Source: CAIVVT01 sp963757265
GTDB taxonomy: Bacteria; Acidobacteriota; Terriglobia; Bryobacterales; Bryobacteraceae
Direction: 5' to 3'
Length of the DNA: 64,000 nt
NCBI GenBank assembly: GCA_963757265.1
Contig: CAVWRA010000006.1
Span: 1,612,001 to 1,676,000 of the forward strand
Part shown: in pieces, positions 60,052-64,000 of the stretch
How the letters are laid out: every line of letters begins with the position of its first letter
How positions within the stretch are numbered: position 1 is the stretch's first letter
Notes under the pieces: generated by a model
Seen by the model: the letters and a program-made list of their open reading frames with translations, nothing else
The model's database searches: none
What the model was told of the DNA's origin: nothing
Made by a program: the position numbers and the translations under genes

Positions 60052-62886
60052 TCAAGTGCCCGTAATGCTCACGCCGTCGGGCGCCCGCACATAGTCGAAG
60101 ATACGCCGTTCACTCTCCATGTGCCACTTCACTTCGATAACTCCCCGAGGGTGCGGCCAGGCCCCTTCAGCTTCAGTGATGCTATGCGACTGGACGTTGA
60201 TCTTCACCAGGTCCAGGTTCGGTGCCTCGGGGAACTCAATTCCCAGGGCGTACTTCGAAAGGTAGTAAGCCGGGCTGGCCGACCACGCATGGCACAGGCT
60301 CTGGTCCATCGTGAAGTGCTCTGGCGTCGTCTTCAAACCACGGGAGAGAAAGAGACCCCAGCACTGCCGCATCACGTCTTCCGCGACGCCCGCCAGTCCG
60401 GCCTTATAGAGACCGTCGAAGATATAGAAGGCGAATTCCGCCCCTATTTTGTACCCGCCCGACGTGTCATATCCGTTCAGCAGCACGGAGCGCAGCTCGT
60501 TGGCCACGTGAACCCGGACGGCGCTCAATTGCTCCGGCGTAACAATGCCCGCCCGCACCGCGAACAGGCTCGAATCGAGCGAGTGCGTGGTGCCCTTCAA
60601 GTTGTCCCGGAAGCAGCCCTTCTGCTCGTCCCAAAACGTCTTGGGAATCGACCCCGAAAGGATCGTCGCGCGGCGTTCGAGGTCGCGGGCGTCGTTTTCC
60701 ATGCCGATCGCGCGCGCCATCCGCAGACCGCTCTGCAGCGCCAGAAGATACGCCAGAGAGAAGAAGCAGCTCAAGCCGCTATTGTCGATGCGCCATTCGG
60801 GCGAGCTATCGTCGCCCTGAAATCCGCCCAGCTCGCGCAGGTTTTCCATCAGCAGGTCGTCGCGCCGGTCGGACCATTTGTTGAAGTACGCCAGGTTGGT
60901 GCGGATCGCCGTCCAATCCGCGCGGATCCGCGCTGCATCTCCCGTGTTGTCGTAATAACTGCGATAGCCCTCCACCATGTTCAGCGCGAAATCGTTGTGT
61001 GTGTACGAGCCGGTGTTCGGATAAACGATGCGGAACCGCCCCGTCGTGTCCAGCGACTGTCCGAACAGTTGCAGACAGCGCCCCATCAACGCCTGGTCTC
61101 CGAACGTCGCCAGGTTGACGTGGTACTGGATGATCGTGTCGCGGCCGTACATGCCGCGCTCGCGCTGCGCGCAGTCGATGAACGCGTCCTCCATGTTGCA
61201 GCCTTGCGTGCGCTGGCACATCTTCCAGACTTCCGTCAGGCACGCGTCGGAGCAGCGGAACGAACCCTTGCGCTGCAGCGGATAATTCGCCGAACGCAGG
61301 CGCACTGATTCGAGCGTCACGTCGGCGCGCGGGTTGCGGATCGACAACAGGCAATAGCGCGCGCCGCGCGGATTGGCGGGCATCCAGTCGATGGAATCGT
61401 CGTTGATGAGGACGCGGTCCCCAACCGGATACCAGGAGAACTGCTGCACATGTTGGCGATCTGGCGAAAGCCGCTCCGTGTAAATCACGTCCAGCGTCGC
61501 CCCCCGCGCGCCGCGCAGCTTGATGCGCGGCAGCATCAAGTGCATCCACTGCAGGTCGATCTGGAGGGCAAAGCCGTGCGGATAATCGGCCAGGCGGAAC
61601 GTTCGGCCGTCGAGCGCCGCCGGTACGATGGACTCCCACGAATCTCCATACTCGTCCCAGCTGGTCTCGCGGCAGGGACTCTGCGCCACGTCGGCGCGTC
61701 TGACGTTGACCCATCCGCCAACGCTCTCCAGCGTTTCATCGGGAGCATACGGAAGCGGCTTCGACTTGAGCTGCGCCTGATAGGCGCGCGCCGTCAGCAC
61801 CGGCGAATGCCGGAATGCGTAAGCCGAATGTGGGTCCTTCTCGGTCGAAAAGACGAAGCCGCCGCCCGGCGGCAGGGCGAAGTACTCGTCCACCCGGTCG
61901 TAATAAGCGTCCACTACACCGAACAAGTAATTCCAACCCTGTTTGAGATCCCACTGTTGGCTAAGGCGCATCGGCCGATCAATTGCCTCATCGCCCTTGG
62001 GAGCCGGTACACCGTTGATCCAATGCTGCCCGTGGAACACACCCGCGATGATCTTCTGTTGCTTGGGCGAGTACAGCCACGAGCTGAATGCCACGAAATT
62101 GCTGTACTGGCTCGCGTCGTCTTCATAGTGCTGCGGAACCGGCACGGAAAACGAGTGCCATTCCTCGGTCTGGCGCAGCGGGAACACCGGGATCGGCGTC
62201 TCGATCGCCACGTTCGCGCCCGACATGAACGGAATGCTGCGCGGCTGGAGCTCGCCCCACGAGTCCTGCTTTTCGATTTCCACTGCGGGCCGCCAACTCG
62301 AGTCGTCGAAGCGGGCTGTCTTCCATCCATCGTCTGCGCTGCTCTGATCCACCAGATCCGCGGCTTGCAGCGCAAAGCTGAGCTTGGGTGCGAAGCGGAT
62401 CCGGCTCTTCGAACGCGCGCAGCGCCAGGGCGTCACGCCGGTGCTCAGATCGATGCTCCCGCCGTCGTGTTTCACTTCGCCCCAGGCGATCATGCCTCCG
62501 CGGACGGGCATTGCCTTGAATGTCTTCAGGCCCCAGAAATTCACTTCGATAGCGATGACGTTCGCGCCGGGCCGCAGGAGCTTTGCAATGTCATGCGTAT
62601 CATGGAGCGGGAATCGCGGATCGAATCGCACGGGTCCGAACTCGACGAATTCTCCATTGACGAACAACTGGTAGGACGTGTCCGCGAAGACCTGCAGCGT
62701 GGCCGACTCCACGCCACCGGAGACCGCAAATTTCCTGCGAAATTGCGCGAATTGGTTGCGGCCCTGGCCCTGGCTGTCATACCAGATGAAGCGGGCGCCT
62801 GACGGCCGCGCCGCCGTCGCGGGGCTGGCGCTGCCGGCGAACGCGGCGGCCGTTGCCGCCGTTTTCAGAAAGTCTCTTCTCTGCAT
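60052..62886 (-). CDS. Tat-exported GH78-like glycoside hydrolase
   Basis: This 944-residue enzyme starts at ATG 62886 (MQRRDFLKTAATAAAFAG, twin-arginine signal). Beta-sandwich domains occupy about residues 30-500 (YQLFVNGEFVEFGPVRFD, IAIEVNFWGLKTF, RFDDSSWRPAVEI). The (alpha/alpha)6 barrel starts near 560, with RCSDACLTEVWKMCQRTQGC and then EDAFIDCAQRERGMYGRDTI, the rhamnosidase acid-residue motif (DCAQRE). A C-terminal beta domain (WPHPRGVIEVKWHMES) ends it. The motif is closer to classic GH78 than that of the 42.8-kb gene. It follows the enolase-superfamily gene by 21 bases, so they are cotranscribed. Confidence 0.88.
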   Translation of the reverse strand: MQRRDFLKTAATAAAFAGSASPATAARPSGARFIWYDSQGQGRNQFAQFRRKFAVSGGVESATLQVFADTSYQLFVNGEFVEFGPVRFDPRFPLHDTHDIAKLLRPGANVIAIEVNFWGLKTFKAMPVRGGMIAWGEVKHDGGSIDLSTGVTPWRCARSKSRIRFAPKLSFALQAADLVDQSSADDGWKTARFDDSSWRPAVEIEKQDSWGELQPRSIPFMSGANVAIETPIPVFPLRQTEEWHSFSVPVPQHYEDDASQYSNFVAFSSWLYSPKQQKIIAGVFHGQHWINGVPAPKGDEAIDRPMRLSQQWDLKQGWNYLFGVVDAYYDRVDEYFALPPGGGFVFSTEKDPHSAYAFRHSPVLTARAYQAQLKSKPLPYAPDETLESVGGWVNVRRADVAQSPCRETSWDEYGDSWESIVPAALDGRTFRLADYPHGFALQIDLQWMHLMLPRIKLRGARGATLDVIYTERLSPDRQHVQQFSWYPVGDRVLINDDSIDWMPANPRGARYCLLSIRNPRADVTLESVRLRSANYPLQRKGSFRCSDACLTEVWKMCQRTQGCNMEDAFIDCAQRERGMYGRDTIIQYHVNLATFGDQALMGRCLQLFGQSLDTTGRFRIVYPNTGSYTHNDFALNMVEGYRSYYDNTGDAARIRADWTAIRTNLAYFNKWSDRRDDLLMENLRELGGFQGDDSSPEWRIDNSGLSCFFSLAYLLALQSGLRMARAIGMENDARDLERRATILSGSIPKTFWDEQKGCFRDNLKGTTHSLDSSLFAVRAGIVTPEQLSAVRVHVANELRSVLLNGYDTSGGYKIGAEFAFYIFDGLYKAGLAGVAEDVMRQCWGLFLSRGLKTTPEHFTMDQSLCHAWSASPAYYLSKYALGIEFPEAPNLDLVKINVQSHSITEAEGAWPHPRGVIEVKWHMESERRIFDYVRAPDGVSITGT

Positions 62887-62907
62887 TTTCAATCCCGTGT
62901 TCCAGTG

Positions 62908-64000
62908 CTATTGCGGTATCTCCGACTCCGGCAGGAAACAGCCCCCCGGCAGCGGCGGGTACAGCTCCTCGAGCCCCTCTTTCAACTCCACGCCCAGGCC
63001 CGGCTTGTCGGTGAGATCGAGATAGCCGTTTCTCACGACTGGACCGCTCTTGAGCACACCTTCCTCCATCGGGTCGGGCGTCACGTTATACTCCAGCAGC
63101 AGACGGTTCGGCGATGCCGCCACCAGGTGCGCGTTCTCTACCGCCATCAGCCCGTCGCCCCAGTCATGCGGGCAAAACAGCTTGTCGCGCGTGTGCGCCA
63201 TGCGCATCATGTGCCACGCTTCGGTGACCCCTGCGTCATCGCACGAGTGCTGCACGATGTCGTAGGCGCCGCTGTCCAGCATCACCGCGTTCAAGGCCCG
63301 GTTGCCGCGTTTTTCTCCGCCCGAGATCTTCACCGTCGGCAGCGCCTTCTTGATCGTCAGGTAATCCTGAGCGATGCGCTGCGTCGGCTCCTCGAACCAC
63401 AGGAATTTCAGTTCCTCCAGCAGCGGTGCGATCTCCAGGCACTGCGCCACCGACCAGCGCATGTTCGCTTCCTGCATCAACTGGAAATCGGGTCCCACCG
63501 CCTGCCGTACCGCTCGCACGTACGGCACGAAATCGGCGATCCGGATGCCCAGTTGATTGAAGCCCGCGCCGGGCCGGAATTTAAACGCCCGATAGCCGTT
63601 CTGTTTGTGCCGTAGCGCCTGTTTAACCAGGTCCTCCGGGCCCGGGTAGCGCGATCCCCTGCGCCACGAAAACTCGCCGCCGCTGGCGTACACCGGCACG
63701 TGCGTCACCGGCTCCGTATCGACCGCCAGAAGCTTGTACAGCGGCACTCCCTGCGACTGGGCGATGATGTCCCACAGCGCGATATCCACGCCGCCCCACG
63801 CGCCCAGCCCGCCCGGACCGCTGATGCCGCCCGAAAGATCTTCCACGTCGTACGGGTTCTGGCCCATCAGAATCGGCGCGATCACCGCCTCGGCGTACTG
63901 CTTCATCTCCGCCGGGCCCTTGTATTGGTTGCAACTGCCCAGGCCGGTGAGCCCCACATCGGTGGTCACCGTGACGATCGCCGCTTCGGTCTTCCAGTTG
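62908..64000 (-). CDS. Enolase-superfamily (mandelate racemase/muconate lactonizing) enzyme, 5' end missing
   Basis: The frame is open to the window edge: codons before the GTG at 63969 read NWKTEAAIVTV, continuing into TTDVGLTGLGS, so the true start lies outside. Domain blocks are ISGPGGLGAWGGVDIALWDI, GYRAFKFRPGAG, FQLMQEANMRWS, FLWFEEPTQ, KISGGEKRGNR and FCPHDWGDGL, with the three metal ligands (Glu/Asn region, EEP, GGE) and a distal His-Asp pair. Such enzymes dehydrate acid sugars (e.g. L-rhamnonate, galactarate). Beside rhamnosidase-like enzymes a rhamnonate-type substrate is attractive but unproven. Confidence 0.9.
   Translation of the reverse strand, partial: NWKTEAAIVTVTTDVGLTGLGSCNQYKGPAEMKQYAEAVIAPILMGQNPYDVEDLSGGISGPGGLGAWGGVDIALWDIIAQSQGVPLYKLLAVDTEPVTHVPVYASGGEFSWRRGSRYPGPEDLVKQALRHKQNGYRAFKFRPGAGFNQLGIRIADFVPYVRAVRQAVGPDFQLMQEANMRWSVAQCLEIAPLLEELKFLWFEEPTQRIAQDYLTIKKALPTVKISGGEKRGNRALNAVMLDSGAYDIVQHSCDDAGVTEAWHMMRMAHTRDKLFCPHDWGDGLMAVENAHLVAASPNRLLLEYNVTPDPMEEGVLKSGPVVRNGYLDLTDKPGLGVELKEGLEELYPPLPGGCFLPESEIPQ

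Overview
High-GC bacterial chromosome, most like Acidobacteriota of the Bryobacterales/Solibacter type. This is an inference from the gene mix: a Ser/Thr kinase fused to WD40-like repeats, a CRTAC1-type FG-GAP/ASPIC protein, an SBBP-repeat secreted protein, a CarboxypepD_reg-headed (Oar-like) TonB receptor, a DUF1549 remnant, Tat-exported Gfo/Idh/MocA oxidoreductases, and many exported glycoside hydrolases. No 16S rRNA is present to confirm it.

Layout. 0-12 kb: 5' part of mutS2 coupled to a Nudix gene, a PQQ/heme-c dehydrogenase, a GH27 alpha-galactosidase, a broken DUF1549 gene, a coupled UroD-like/GH42 pair, hddA-hddC for GDP-heptose, a 208-bp inverted-repeat element, and an exported nitrilase-fold hydrolase whose stop codon lies in that element. 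12.4-14.0 kb: a two-gene cassette of an OLD/SMC-like ABC ATPase and a small TOPRIM-like protein, a candidate undescribed defence module. 14.2-18.8 kb: a membrane-bound winged-helix regulator, a small membrane protein, rbfA, apbE and hemE. 18.8-25.1 kb: a probable old genomic island with hicB-hicA, a SEC-C micro-ORF, two large unrecognised proteins (952 and 690 aa), a fossil tyrosine-recombinase tail and tRNA-Lys(CTT). 25.4-38.9 kb: zinc-ribbon proteins, a membrane Fe-S oxidoreductase, the kinase, a PilZ protein, an N-carbamoylputrescine amidase-like enzyme and secreted repeat proteins. 39.0-42.7 kb: an intact IS1182-type element, a noncoding stretch with 71-bp repeats, and an IS110 recombinase. 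42.8-64 kb: carbohydrate-use genes.

The last region reads as a saccharide locus. A GH78-type rhamnosidase diverges from a SorC-family regulator; a large TonB receptor and a TPR protein follow. Facing them is a long minus-strand series: enolase-superfamily enzyme, second GH78-like enzyme, Gfo/Idh/MocA, ThuA, second Gfo/Idh/MocA, HEAT protein, discoidin-like protein and a GT39/Agl23-like membrane protein. Several of these genes overlap by 1-4 bases. A plausible flow is receptor uptake, exported hydrolysis and oxidoreduction, and sugar-acid dehydration, controlled by a sugar-phosphate-sensing regulator. This flow is inferred from context, not shown.

No CRISPR array, rRNA, prophage structural gene or replication origin was seen. 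Family names come from motif reading, without database searches.
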